Shown here: one piece after another, positions 21,642-32,757 of the stretch | How the letters are laid out: each line of letters starts with the position of its first letter | Numbering within the stretch: the first letter of the stretch is position 1 | Source of the DNA: Mauremys mutica | Lineage: Eukaryota > Chordata > Testudines > Geoemydidae | Length of the DNA: 64,000 nucleotides | Reading direction: 5' to 3' | Assembly (NCBI RefSeq): GCF_020497125.1 | Contig: NC_059079.1 | Span: 6,913,053 to 6,977,052 of the forward strand | The notes under the pieces: model-generated | The model's input: only the letters and a program-made list of their open reading frames with translations | What the model was told of the DNA's origin: nothing | The model's database searches: none | Program-made: the position numbers and the translations under genes

Positions 21642-22475
21642 CTCATAGAATCATAGAATATCAGGGTTGGAAGGGACCTCAGGAGGTCATCTAGTCCAAC
21701 CCCCTGCTCAAAGCAGGACCATTTCCCAACTAAATCATCCCAGCCAGGGCTTTGTCAAGCCTGATCTTAAAAACCTCTAAGGAAGGAGATTCCACCACCT
21801 CCCTAGGTAACCCATTCCAGTGCTTCACCACCCTCCTAGTGAAAAAGTTTTTCCTAATATCCAACCTAAACCTCCCCCACTGCAACTTGAGACCATTACT
21901 CCTTTTTCTGTCATCTGCTACCACTAAGAACAGTCTAGATCCATCCTCTTTAGAACCCCTTTTCAGGTAGTTGAAAGCAGCTATCAAATCCCCCTTCATT
22001 CTTCTCTTCTGCAGACTAAACAATCCCAGTTCCCTCAGCCTCTCCTCATAAGTCATGTGCTCCAGCCCCCTAACCATTTTTGTTGCCCTCTGCTGGACTC
22101 TTTCCAATGTTTCCACATCCTTCTTGTAGTGTGGGGCCCAAAACTGGGGACACAGTACTCCAGATAAGGCCTCACCAATGTCGAATAGAGGGGAATGATC
22201 ACATCCCTCGATCTGCTGGCAATGCCCCCTACTTATACAGCCCAAAATGTCGTTAGCCTTCTTGGCAACAAGGGCACACTGTTGACTCATATCCAGCTTC
22301 TCGTCCACTGTAACCCTTAGGTCCTTTTCTGCAGAACTGCTGTCTAGCCATTCAGTCCCTAGTCTGTAACAGTGAATAGGATTCTTCCATCCTAAGTGCA
22401 GGACTCTGCACTTGTCCTTGTTGAAACTCATCAGGTTTCTTTTGGCCCAATCCTCTAATTTGTCTAATATGCTAC
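21642..22475 (-). mobile_element. CR1 LINE, 5'-truncated
   Basis: The 3' end is at the left: tcatagaatcatagaatatc then agggttggaagggacctcag, aggtcatctagtccaacccc and ctgctcaaagcaggaccat, the hallmark CR1 3' untranslated region with its short terminal repeat of tcatagaa. The rest is the C-terminal part of ORF2 (see the pseudogene). This is the best-preserved long CR1 here. The 5' breakpoint is about 22475. Confidence 0.95.
21730..22431 (-). pseudogene. CR1 ORF2 C-terminal fragment
   Basis: An open 233-codon relic of the region after the reverse-transcriptase palm. Recognisable CR1 blocks in order are [14 protein letters not shown] (residues 1-14), [20 protein letters not shown] (34-53), [11 protein letters not shown] (56-66), [20 protein letters not shown] (98-117), [19 protein letters not shown] (118-136), and [20 protein letters not shown] near the C-terminus. 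Between GCISRG and QFWAPHY the expected REVILPLYSALVRPHLEYC block is scrambled, consistent with frameshifts that compensate. No endonuclease or catalytic palm is present. It is not a host gene. Confidence 0.92.
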
Positions 22476-23130
22476 ATCTACCATTAATTAAAGACTTGTT
22501 TAATCCACCACATGGTGCTCTGCCCTCATGGCACCCATTGTGGATAAGTTTACCCGCTGAGGGATTTACAGTAGAGGATACGTGGTGGGTTTCATGGTCA
22601 ACAGAGAAAGTGACAAATAATTATCTTGTCTCAGACCCACTCAACATCAACCTGGGTTTGATTTACCCTAAAGACCATGGAACCTTTTCAACTGATTTCA
22701 TTCCGGACTTGGAATTTGGGCCACAGCACAATTTTGGTAGCGTCTTAGAGACAGTCCACAATGTCAGTGTGGGTAGCCACAAACCATGACACACATTGTT
22801 GAGGATGGGAAAAATAACTCAACTTCCCAGAGGTCTTCGTGCCTTCAACATTGTTGATAAGAACGCTGTGGCTTGGCTTGACCAGATTGCAGATGCCGAA
22901 TAATAAATACTGACTCCGCCCCCCCTAGGTTTGAAAATCTTAGCCAGACGTTACTTGTTTCCCTTCATGTTATTTGTTTAGTGTTTTGTGCATCACTCAG
23001 CTTGGACATGGGAACTACTAGCTCGGTCAAGCTCTTATTTTGTCATTGTTTACTATGGAAAGTTCAAAACGCCAGTAAATACACAACAGAATGTCAGTGA
23101 TTCCCTTTATGGATAGGTTACGTCTGTCCT
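22476..23130. other. unassigned; possible coding relic near 22.8-22.9 kb
   Basis: No repeat family recognised. A short plus-strand frame at 22805-22903 ends NAVAWLDQIADAE followed by two stop codons and aataaa-containing sequence (taataaatac), which resembles the end of a processed pseudogene. I cannot name a parent gene. Confidence 0.25.
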
Positions 23131-23134
23131 AGAA

Positions 23135-23440
23135 AAGATGGTTACATAACTGTTGTTCTTCAAGATGTGTTGCACATACCCACTACACACGTGGTGCTTA
23201 CATGCCCCTTGCACAGTCGCTGGAAATTTTCCCCTCAGTGGTACCCAGAGGGGCAGCTTGAGTGCCCTCTGATGCCACATGCCGCTAGCGCCAGTACAAA
23301 GAGCTCAGGTGATCCCACGGCCCCTCAGTTTCATTTTACCACCTGTGACCATTGCTGGAACTGGTCTTTGTGTGTTCACAAGTTCGCAGTGGCCTTTTCT
23401 CCGTATAGTGTAGACAGTTAATTTGATTGAAGCTAATAGT
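23135..23440. repeat. dispersed repeat, 'gttcttcaagatgtgttgc' type
   Basis: gttacataactgttgttctt then caagatgtgttgcacatacc and a gcacagtcgctggaaatttt string match, from memory, a repeat common in turtle genomes. There is only one copy in this window, so the call is recognition only. The class is unknown. Confidence 0.4.
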
Positions 23441-23604
23441 TTAGCAGGTTTTTCATCCGAGCCAGTTTATGTGATGAATTTAGCCCAATTTATACTCCAT
23501 GAGCTAGCTGTAAGTAAACCATGATTTACACTCACCTCTTCATTATTTGTAATTGTGCCATATGCACAATACTTGCTATGAGTATTTGCTCATTACTATT
23601 TGTA

Positions 23605-23732
23605 GGAGTTGGTTTAAAACGAGTCGGGGAGCCCGTGAAAATTCCTCCCTCTTTTTTTTTAAATGCAAAATTTTAGAACAAAAAATTTCATGCATGTTTC
23701 AAATTTTGAAAAATTTCAACCAACTCTATTTG
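23605..23732. repeat. AT-rich short element
   Basis: taggagttggtttaaaac at the left and tttcaaccaactctatt at the right form degenerate inverted edges around aaatt-rich sequence. It resembles the other A/T-run elements of the window. Confidence 0.45.
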
Positions 23733-24045
23733 CACTGTCAGACTGGTCACATGACACCGCATGGGATTGTTTCCATGCTCTGAATTGGCTACCCAAACTT
23801 TATTTGTAGGAAAAGTCCCCCTTTTGTTTTTTAGTTCACCAAGCAGCTGTACCATTCATAAATATGTGACAATCTTTTGGTGACAACGATAGAAGGGCTC
23901 TGTGGCCGGTTTGAAGAGATTCATCTTTGGTAATTGCAGCATTTACTTATTTAAGAACAACAAATCTGAATGTATTGTCACTTACAGTGTACCGGTTTAG
24001 CTAGGTATTATTAACAGGATTCCTCTTCCCCACAATTTATTTATT

Positions 24046-24180
24046 TTTTAATTTTGTCAAAAAGACCAGAACATTTTCAACTAAAACAAGATTTTTATTT
24101 AAAAAAAATTTCAGTCAGTTGAAAGATCATTTTCTGTGGAAAATCTGTTTAAATAGAACATTTGTGACCTAGTCTAATTG
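24046..24180. repeat. AT-rich short element
   Basis: aattttgtcaaaaagaccag, then A/T-run sequence, then catttgtgacctagtctaat. The gaccag and gacctagtcta edges are in keeping with the gaccagctcta family. Confidence 0.4.
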
Positions 24181-24544
24181 TTAATGTTGGCGCTGTATAT
24201 GAGCAAAATATTAGCATTCTGTTATCACACATCTGTAGATCTGTCTATTTCATTCCTCTTGTTGCTTGGGACACATCCTCATATTTAACCCTAGTTACTT
24301 TGTCATCCCATCCACTGTCATTTATTGGCCTTCTAGTTAAACAGAGGGAGCCCTTTATTGGAAAGATAAACCACACTCCATATTTTATCCCATGTGAGTT
24401 ATCACAATTTAACTTTACAATATGTTTCCATAATATGTTTAGCCTTTTGCCTTAGTAGCTCAACTTTGTCTATAAACCTGTTCTCCTAGGAGCATAATAA
24501 ATATCTTCTATGTATCACTGTTTTCTAGTTTTGGGGTGAAGGGT
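24181..24544. other. unassigned
   Basis: AT-rich, no recognised gene or repeat. Confidence 0.3.
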
Positions 24545-24800
24545 AGCTTCTGGCTCAATCTTTTCTCATTCATTATTTGTATTACAATACTACCTGAGAT
24601 CAGGGCTCCCTTGTGCTAGGTGCTGTTCATAAAAGAGACTCCATGTTTTGAAGCACTTACAGTATAAATAGACAAGACAAACGGTGAGACAGGAAGGATG
24701 ATCATCCTCATTGGAGGTCAGCTGAGGCACTGAGAAATGAAATGGCTTATCCAAGGTCATACAGAGCTGGGAACCAAACCCACAGAGCCGGAGTGCCAGC
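24545..24800 (+). repeat. MIR-like/core-type SINE
   Basis: cattatttgtattacaatac, gtgctaggtgctgttcataa, gctgaggcactgagaaatga and atccaaggtcatacagagct occur in the usual order for this ancient SINE-like group (compare 17.0, 30.1 and 41.1 kb). Confidence 0.55.
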
Positions 24801-24947
24801 CTGGTGATTTAACACAGGATCATACTTCCTTTCCTTTTTCATCATGACTGTACTTTTACTACAGGGTGACTTTAAAGAACCCTTTTCTGTATATTTTAAA
24901 TCAAAATCAATAAAAATCCAACTGTCTTGGCATTTTCTACTCACAGG

Positions 24948-25412
24948 CAGGGGTGTGCACAAGTGGGGTACAAGCAGGGGCACAGCCCCCCCAATAATCA
25001 TCTCTGCCACCACCCCCAGATTATGCCCCACCCTGGGATTCCTTCCCCTAAGCCTGTCCTCACCCCTTTCTGCCAGGGTGGGAGTCCGGCTGAGCTCCGC
25101 TGAAGGGATGCGCCTGGGAAAGGCGCTACAGCGAGCACTTCCGCGGAGCTCCATTAGATGGCGCCCAGAGCAGTCCCACCCCTTCCTCGCCTGCCGCCTC
25201 CAGAAAGTGTCTGGAACCCGCCTGGAGTGCACAGAAGGGAGCTCAGGACAATGGGGGTGGTGTGAGGCAGTGGGGCCTGGGGGCATTGCGGGGATGGGGG
25301 GGGCCTGGTGAGTAGGGGAGGCAGCAAGGGACAGAGGGATGGGGGAGGCAGTGGGCCACAGGGTGGGGAGCTGGTGTTTATAGACATATTGAAATCCCTG
25401 AGCACGCCCCTG
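24948..25412. mobile_element. 465-bp hAT-type element with perfect 8-bp TSD
   Basis: It begins caggggtgtgcacaag and ends ctgagcacgcccctg, an inverted pair. The flanking 8-mers are identical: ctcacagg at 24940-24947 and 25413-25420, so the boundaries are exact. The interior is GC-rich with g-runs; the 121-179 codon frames are not transposase-like. A non-autonomous element, probably among the younger in the window. Confidence 0.93.
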
Positions 25413-25492
25413 CTCACAGGGTTGATACTGTGATGGGGTGGTATGTAAAGGTAGGTGTCCATCAGAAACACAATCAAAGCATCATAACAACA

Positions 25493-25675
25493 ACAGGAAT
25501 AGCCCAGTGGGTTGAGCACTGGCCTGCTAAACTCAGCGTTGTGAGTTCAATCCTTGAGGGGCCCATTTGGGGTGGGGAAAAAAAAGGAGGGGTACTTGGT
25601 CCCGCTAGTGAAGGCAGGGGACTGGACTCAATGACTTTTCAAGGTCCCATCCTGCTCTATGAGCTAGCTGAATCT
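25493..25675 (+). mobile_element. tRNA-derived SINE (turtle Pol III type)
   Basis: The A-box-like tagcccagtgggttgagcac and B-box-like gtgagttcaatccttgaggg are followed by tacttggtcccgctagtgaa, ggactggactcaatgacttt and tcaaggtccca. It is the same family as 2964 and 40012. It is followed by an a/g homopolymer tract (25681-25699). Confidence 0.85.
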
Positions 25676-25699
25676 CCTCTAAAAAAAAAGGGGGGGGGG

Positions 25700-27580
25700 A
25701 GTAGGAGGGAGTCTTACTGGATTTCTTGAGGTGAAAGGGTTTTATCACCCTGTGACAGAGAAATGCAAAGCATGATCACATGGAACACAAATCTCTCCAA
25801 ATCCTTTAGAAACTACCTGCAAAGGTTTACCATCCACCAGCCTATTAATACACGGAGGAGTTTCCCCCTAGCTGTGTTTTCTATGGTTTTAAAAATATAC
25901 AGGAAAAAAAAATGGGTTCTCGTGAAATGTTATTTTCACTGCTAGACAGGGATCAGCAGCAGCAGAAGCGTTTGCGCTGTGATTAAGAAGAATTGACATC
26001 ATTTCATTGGACCCAATTCAGAAGTCAATCCCTATGGAGCAAAGCGCTGAAACACAAGCTTAAATGTCTTATTTGTACCTTTACAGTCATGCGTTAATAA
26101 TGATCATAACGATTTATAATGCTCACCCCAAAGCACACCAGGCCTGATCCAAACCCCATTGAACTCAATAGATGTCTTTCCACTGATGTCAGTAGGCTTT
26201 AGATTCAACCTTTGGAGTGTTACAGGCACATTAAAAACAAACAATCGTACTAGTCAACAATACCATTAAAGGTGGCATATGCAATATACAAACCCAAACA
26301 CAGTTCTAAAAAACCCAACATCATTTAATAAAGTTGCTTTCATTTCGCTAACTTCCTGTAGATGGCACTATGGCAATAAAAGTTTTAGGTTTAGACATTT
26401 TGCAAAGCCGCCGGGAAAGCTCTTATGTCACAGAGCAGTTTTGCTTGCACACTGTTAAGCGTTCGTGGGGAGATGCTAACTGAAAGATAAGAAAGGTTAT
26501 TTTTTGGAGATAGGGAAGAGATCAATCCAACCAGTGTAAGGCCTCATTTCTCAATTCTTAATAACTTTTGATCAGAAAGTGAATTGCTATTAAACAGTAG
26601 GTTTTTAACTGTGGTTTATAGTGTTTTTAATGGGGCTAAGTTTGGTTTGAATATGCAGGTTTGTTACGCAGCTCCTGATCAATTTCACATAATGTTGGTA
26701 CAGTACTATGAGCTTGTCTTAGTTTTCTGATCACTCGCCCTCCCCCCCAATGGATTAGTTTATTTTTGCTTCCTATGTCATATAGTGTTTGATGTTTTCT
26801 TTTGCAAAAGCATACTCCGTGAGCCGTGTACTTAAATCAGCTGGCTACAAGAGACATCATGTAAGCCTGACCCTTCTATTGCTCATGGTTGATTGCATTG
26901 GGCCTACTTGTGGAATAAAATTCTCAATGCAAGAAAGGGTGGCAAGAAAGGGGCTATACTACAAAGACAGAACTGCAGAGTATGCATACGTACCAGGATA
27001 CAAGCAACAGCTCAGGAATGGTATTATCTTTTCAGGTTATACACTGTCTTATGTAATTACAGCACTGTCATTGCCTATGTCACATGAACTGGTGGTATGC
27101 TACAGCAGTGCTAACACCGTGTTGATTGCCATGTTGAAACCATACTGTCAGCTGTAAATTGTCAGCATGATAAGTTTCATTGTCTCGCTTAGCAAATCAG
27201 ATTCGATTTTCCATAGGCTGAAAGTATATTTTGTCAGATTTTTTTTTATAATAAGGAAGGAAAGAAAAACAAGTAATTTTGGTTGTGTTAATTTTAGTGC
27301 TCAATCCAGCATTCACTGATGCCCAGGCTTAATTCTAATCACATAAGAAATCCGATTATAGTCAGTTTGCTGGACCAGGGCCTTTCTGTGCACAACAGCT
27401 GTTGGCTTAACAACTGTAGCAACTCACGTTCCCTCATACCTCCCACACATGGAGAAAGTCTAGTAGAGGTGAGGTCAGTCTCCATGGTCCATTCAGTTCT
27501 TAGCTTCTCTTCACAGTCTTCCCACCAGGTTGCCAGCCATATCAATGTGGTGGACATTGAGATGTAGACGCTTGGCCATT
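25700..27580. other. low-repeat sequence, no gene supported
   Basis: Contains a half palindrome at 26139-26215 (ggcctgatccaaaccccatt). The longest frame in non-repeat DNA of the window, 26789-27157 plus strand (122 codons), lies here. It has hydrophobic patches but no domain I recognise and no splice context, so I treat it as chance. Confidence 0.35.
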
Positions 27581-27589
27581 AGGGGTTTG

Positions 27590-27762
27590 TCTACACAGCA
27601 TTACAGAAAAAGCCTCCCAGCTTGGGTTGACACATTCAGGGTAGCAGGACTTGCACTAATTCTCTAAAAATAGCTGTATATTTAGAACAACAGTGCAACC
27701 CAGGCTCAGAGGCTCATTCCAAAATGCCGTGCAAACATATGCTAGGAGGTGGGCTATGACCA
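27590..27762. mobile_element. partial palindromic element, gtttgtctacac end
   Basis: ttaggggtttgtctacacag is the left terminus type seen at 41.3 and 51.9 kb, preceded by tta. tcccagcttgggttgacac and gcaacccaggctcagaggc follow. The right end is missing, so it is truncated. Confidence 0.5.
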
Positions 27763-27879
27763 TTGTGATCATTTCACAGGGGCCACCAAGCAGCTATCAG
27801 ATGTCAACAACTTCCAATCACTGCTCACCTGGGTTGGATTGAAACCAACAGCTAGGGGAGCGCAGAATCAAGCATTTTT

Positions 27880-28215
27880 TACTGAATGCTCATGAATAGT
27901 CACAAATCAGTTTCAGGCCATTTCTCAACCCAAAGGTCTTGCTTTTCAACTAAAAAAAGGACAGTTTTTGCAATGAAGCATCTGCAGTTTCAGGGTGTTT
28001 TGATGTGGGACTTGATTTTTCATTGCAAAGAAGTGTTTTTCAACATTTCAGAAGTGCTGAACTTTTGACGTTTGATTTTACTCAAAAATAGTCAAAACTT
28101 TGAAGGGAAAACTGAAAAAAAGTCTCAGAAATTGGGCCGATGTCACAAAATTTACACGAGATGCAAAAACTTCAGCTTTTGAGGTTATTGAATTTCATTG
28201 AGAGTATTTCACTGA
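27880..28215. repeat. AT-rich short element
   Basis: A/T-run and caaaa/ttttg rich sequence (for example ttttcaactaaaaaaaggac) in the style of the copies at 24.1 and 32.2 kb. The edges are not definable. Confidence 0.35.
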
Positions 28216-28589
28216 AAGTCAAGAAGTGAAAGTCTCTGCCTCACTACCATTCCCTGGTGACATCTAGATATTCAGTGGGGCCCCAATCCTTTTTAACTTT
28301 AGACATGCAGATTGAAGCCAATGAAACTGTCGGCCCATTCAGGTGCCTAAAGTTAAGCATGTGTGTCCTGGCAGACTCAGCCCCTTCATCTGTATGCCCT
28401 GGTACTTCCAGTGGATGCTTTAATCCTTTGTCATCTTTGTATTTCAGGGGCCATCAACTGTGTCTCAGGCTGTGCAAATGCCTTATGCAAGGAGAGAATG
28501 CAAGTCTCCCAAAGGGCTTTCAGACAGAGTAATCTAAGGACACAGCTCAAATGCATCAATGCTTTTGAAATTGCAATAGACTATCAGTT

Positions 28590-29210
28590 CTTTAACTAAT
28601 CTAGGGAGAAAAATGAAGCCATGCCTTCCTTTTATCAAAAGACAAAGGTTCGTGAATGGAATAGTGTGCAAAAGTTAATGGCACCTTCGCTGCCTTCGGC
28701 CCTTTTGAAGTTAATAACATGCTGTGAGAATTCAATGACTCTGGGCAGCAGGCTACAAAATAACTCTTTTTATTATTATTATTATTAGATAACTGTAGCT
28801 TTATAAGACAATTTACTCTTCACTTCCATTGAGAAAAGCTACTATTTGAGGCCAAGGAAGAATGTTATGGTGAGCAAGACATTAGGAGGCATTTTCATTA
28901 AGTGATGATTGAAAGCAAAGTAGAAAATTATACTTTGTACTAAAAATCCATTTAGCCATAATACCACACTATCGAGTACATAAAAGGGAGGGTTATTTCA
29001 GCTTTCAGCCAGGCAGAAAATGCCAATGGAAAAACAACGGGAGGCTCTCATTTACAGTCTGAATGACCAAAGAGACTGCTGAACTCGAATTAATATGCAA
29101 ATTAGATACAATTAAGTTAGGCTTAAACAGAGACTGGGAATGGTTGGGTCATTACACTAATTGAATCTATTTCCCTATGTTAAATTCTCCTCACACCTTC
29201 TATTATCCCT
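28590..29210. other. low-repeat block with octamer motif (enhancer-like candidate)
   Basis: It has no recognised repeats except an (att)n run at about 28768-28787. It contains a perfect POU octamer atgcaaat at 29095-29102 embedded in gaattaatatgcaaattag, plus several taat cores nearby. That density of homeodomain/POU-like sites is typical of conserved developmental enhancers. Function is inferred only. Confidence 0.25.
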
Positions 29211-29334
29211 TCAAACGTTTTTTTTTTCTCTTCTGCTGATGATAGCTCATCTCAATTGATTAGACTCTTCTTGTTGGTATGCATACTTCCACCTTTTCAT
29301 GTTCTCTGTATGTATAAATATCTCCTGTCTGTGT

Positions 29335-29475
29335 GTTCCATTCTATGCATCCGAAGAAGTGAGCTGCAGCTCACGAAAGCTCATGCTGAAATAAATTTGT
29401 TAGTCTCTAAGGTGCCACAAGTTCTCCTGTTCTTTTTGCGGAGACAGACTAACACGGCTGCTACTCTGAAACCTG
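29335..29475 (+). mobile_element. retroelement terminus (Penelope-like?) with hammerhead-like fold
   Basis: gcatccgaagaagtgagctg, cagctcacgaaagctcatgc, aaataaatttgttagtctct, aaggtgccacaagttctcct and cagactaacacggctgctac are in order; all but the last are also ordered at 21.42 kb. A six-base-pair perfect hairpin lies between CCGAAGA and GAAA at 29351-29388. The end acacggctgc resembles the acacggctac end of the Penelope-like copies at 51 kb. Confidence 0.65.
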
Positions 29476-29499
29476 TAGGATCAAGCAAGCTTGTCTGAT

Positions 29500-29724
29500 C
29501 ACGGCCATGTGCTGATTTTGCGTGTGCATTTATTTTTGTTACTCTGCTCATAAAAAAAAACTATTAAAAAAGTGAAAAGCAAATATGAGTAAATGTTGCA
29601 TTAATAAAGCATTGTAGCATCAGCTTGCACCAAAACATGATTGATCTAACGTTACTTCGTAGAGTGCACTAGCATTCACTTTTGCCGTTATGTAGACCTA
29701 TTTCACCCATCAAATGTTCATTTA
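29500..29724. other. unassigned
   Basis: No recognised gene or repeat. Confidence 0.3.
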
Positions 29725-29878
29725 GTCTCAGCATAGCCCTGTGGGGAAAGTAAGTGTTATACTCATCACACAAGCTGATAAGCCGAGAGGTTAAGTGACT
29801 TGTCAAAGGCCACACTGCAAATCAGTGGCGGTCCTGATTCCAAGTCCCCTCCTCTAACCCCTATACCAATTATGTTGT
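29725..29878 (+). repeat. MIR-like SINE tail
   Basis: agccgagaggttaagtgact and tgtcaaaggccacactgcaa followed by cctgattccaagtcccctcc correspond to the tail of MIR-like SINEs. Confidence 0.55.
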
Positions 29879-30094
29879 CATGCAGGATCCAGCTCACTAC
29901 TTTATGGAGAGGCCTGTGCATGGGAGGATGACAGAATGCAGTCATGCCTTCGCATTCTCCATCACTGGTATGGTAGATTCCGTACCTGCGCAGAGTGGAC
30001 AGTTGAAGATGAGGGAACTGGCTTTGGACTTATATATAAGAATATGCAGAACTTCCAGGCCATTTTGTTCATATAATACAACAGCGTGTTAGGA

Positions 30095-30193
30095 TCTCCA
30101 CTGAGATTGGGACACCTTTGTGCAAGGTGCTGTACATACACATAGTGAGAGGCAGTCCCTGCCCCCAAAGAGATTACAATCTAAATAGCCAAG
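30095..30193 (+). repeat. core-type SINE, left piece, split by LTR
   Basis: gtgcaaggtgctgtacatac, ggcagtccctgcccccaaag and agattacaatctaaatagcc form the first half of the SINE-like element. The order continues at 30888 with aagacagacaaaagattacc after the LTR. Confidence 0.65.
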
Positions 30194-30887
30194 TGTCACA
30201 GTTCATGGCTTGTTGCACCTCTGACCCCTTCTGTGGTCTGAGTGCACCCTTCTCCTGGTCTTATGCCTCATGCTTTTACCTCCCTGCAATTCCTCCACTC
30301 TTAAACCTCAACCTGGGCTGCAGCACCCTGTAGATAAACCGTAATCACCCAGCAAGTCCAACTGGGTTTGGCACCTGCAGTTCTTCCTTTTGGGAGCTGT
30401 GACCAGTGGTGAATACAGCAACCCAAACCAGCCGTCTTAAAACAAAGTATTGTTTAATCTGAACAACAGGACGAAGGTAAAGTATATAAGAACAACTTAG
30501 GTAGGCCTGTCTTATCCAAGCTCCCTGACCTGAGGATCTCAGGGTCAGTCTGCTCCCCACCAGTCTCTGCCTTAGTCTCCCCTTTAGCCCTGTCTTGAAA
30601 CCCCTTAAGGCTTTTGATCCTTCCCCCCAACCCCACAGAGGCTGAGTCCCTCCTGGTGAAAATGTGTCTAGCAGGGAGGCAGAGCCAGGGCAGCAAGTGA
30701 ATTGTTCTGCACTGTCTCTTATGCCACCCATGAAGTGTCTTCCAGGAGATCGGAATGTCAGGAACCACCCTCCTTTTCTGGGTGCATTTCCTGACAAACA
30801 TGCTAATCAATTCACACAATACCGACAGGCAGTCAATGCCACAATGACCCGGCATTAATCGTTAGAGGCAGCTCCAAATCCACCACA
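30194..30887. mobile_element. solo LTR with exact 5-bp duplication
   Basis: It begins tgtcacagttcatggc and ends aaatccaccaca, giving canonical TG...CA limits. The direct repeat ccaag flanks it exactly (30189-30193 and 30888-30892). The 694-bp sequence contains no internal coding region or primer-binding context, so it is a solo LTR left by recombination. It shares its tgtcacagtt start with the LTR at 62401. The orientation is not certain; agtattgtttaatctgaaca near 30450 would fit either strand. Confidence 0.85.
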
Positions 30888-31016
30888 CCAAGACAGACAA
30901 AAGATTACCTCACTTTACAGCTTGGGCATAGAGTGACTCGCCTCAGGTGTCACAGGTAGTTTGCGGTAAAGCCAGCTCTCTGGAACATCAGTTCAAGGAC
31001 TTAACCACAACACCAG
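30888..31016 (+). repeat. core-type SINE, right piece
   Basis: aagacagacaaaagattacc, tcactttacagcttgggcat and ggtgtcacaggtagtttgcg complete the SINE begun at 30095. Removing the LTR and one copy of ccaag restores continuous order. Confidence 0.6.
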
Positions 31017-32012
31017 CCTTCCATATTCTGAGACTAGAGGAGATCGTCACTGCAGAGGTTCCTCCCCAGGTGCTGCAGCTGGGGGCGGGGGGGAGGGAAT
31101 GCAGGCACTCATTTCTTTATTCAAGGAAGAGGGGGTGGATTTGGAACAGAACCCTACAGTGGGATTGGGATTGTGTGGGTCCCACAGGACCTGCTGCCAC
31201 AATAGCAGGACGGGTAAAATGTACTTTGTTGCAGGCGGAATTGGGTGGGCAAAAATACCCAACTGTGGTAACTGGTGGGAAAACACTTTAAAATTGTTAA
31301 TACTTAAATTGACACGAGGGATAGCAAGAGATTTGCTTTCTATTATAACAGGAGTGAAGGTATTTTTTAATGGTTGAAGCAAGATTGGTTTTATTCTTTT
31401 AGTGGTAAAAATTGTGTCTGAATTCCATATTATAGATTAACCAACTGCTTTTTTGTTTAGTAGTAGTAGTATGGAGGAATCTGTCTCTCCTGCAGGAGCT
31501 AAGGTTTTAGTGGGTGGGAGCAGGATAAAAATGTGAGAAATAATGCAGGGGTGGAAGTGGGAATTGCATGGCGGGATTAAAAAATAGTCCCCCACAGGGC
31601 TCCAATTGGGAACCCAAGCCCCTTGTATAGAACACCCTCGTCAAGCCTGATGAACCTCTTGTGTAACTTAGATCGACCCCCCCCCCGCCCCCACTGTAGA
31701 CCAGGGCTAATTCTACATGAGAGAATATAAAATTTTAAACCAGGCACTAATCAGATTTTTCAATACATCGATCTTGGGGTGTGCAATGCTTTAAAATTAT
31801 TTTAGCCAAGGGATAAGTCTCCCCTGTAAATGCTTTTCAGCATGTTTGGGTATTATATGTCCTGGTGCACATTTGCAATCACATTGGGTTGTGGTTTTTC
31901 ATTTGTTTTCTTCATTTATCCATCTCTATCTACTAAAGCACATGATTCCTGAGTCATGAATCTTGCCCTGGAAGCTTGTCAGTGGTGTTATGCAAACTTC
32001 CATAGACGTTTG
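31017..32012. other. mostly unassigned
   Basis: Near 31660-31710, taacttagatcgacccccc followed by tgtagaccagggct resembles the right end of the palindromic element at 52501-52781. A C-run (31677-31689) and a (tag)n trace near 31458 are present. No gene. Confidence 0.35.
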
Positions 32013-32400
32013 GATTAGAGCTGGGTGGTAAATGGCTTTCTTATCCTGGGAAAGTTTGACAGTTCAAAATGTTTTCCTGTCCCAAATCAGGATGAAATGT
32101 CAAAATAAATAAATAAAACTCGAAGTCAATTGAAACATTTGATTCACCTTTTATTTTTTAATCAATTAATATTTCACTATAAACTAACAAATTTTGAAAC
32201 AAAGAGTCACTTCAAACCACAACACAGAACTTTTTATGTAGAAAAATCCCAAACGGGATGTTTAGACACTTTCAAAACTTTTTTCCAACATGGGAAATTT
32301 GTTGAAACTGACCCTTTTCTGTGAAAAGATTTGGTTTTGACACCTCAACACTTTAATTGAAAAATGTTTTGTCAAAAAAAATTCCCAACCAGTGCTAGTT
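32013..32400. repeat. AT-rich element with attagagctgg / ccagtgctagt edges
   Basis: gattagagctgggtggtaaa at the left and cccaaccagtgctagttt at the right are inverted versions of one edge (tagagctgg against ccagtgcta). The interior is A/T-run sequence with ttgaaac and gaaaaatg words. It is the most complete member of this family in the window, at about 390 bp. Confidence 0.55.
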
Positions 32401-32757
32401 TGGATAATCACCTCACTACCCTTTCTATTATCACGTTCTCCATCATAAGTGCATTTCATCTTGGCTTGAAACTACACTAAACATATACAACAACTACTTT
32501 TTTTTCATAAGAGTAATAATTTATATTCAGAGGGCTGACTCTCCACTCACACCATTTACATACTAGTCTAACCCTATTGACAATTATCTATTTGCATTTG
32601 TCTTTATTTTGTATAGAGTCCTGTTCTCTTTGGTGGCAAGGCAAAGGGTTGGAAAGAACACTTAGGACATAAAAAGTCTTAATTTATGACACAGTGACTT
32701 TTATTCAAGGTCACCCAAGAAGCCAGGAACAGAATCTAGAGGTGAAATTCTGGCTCA

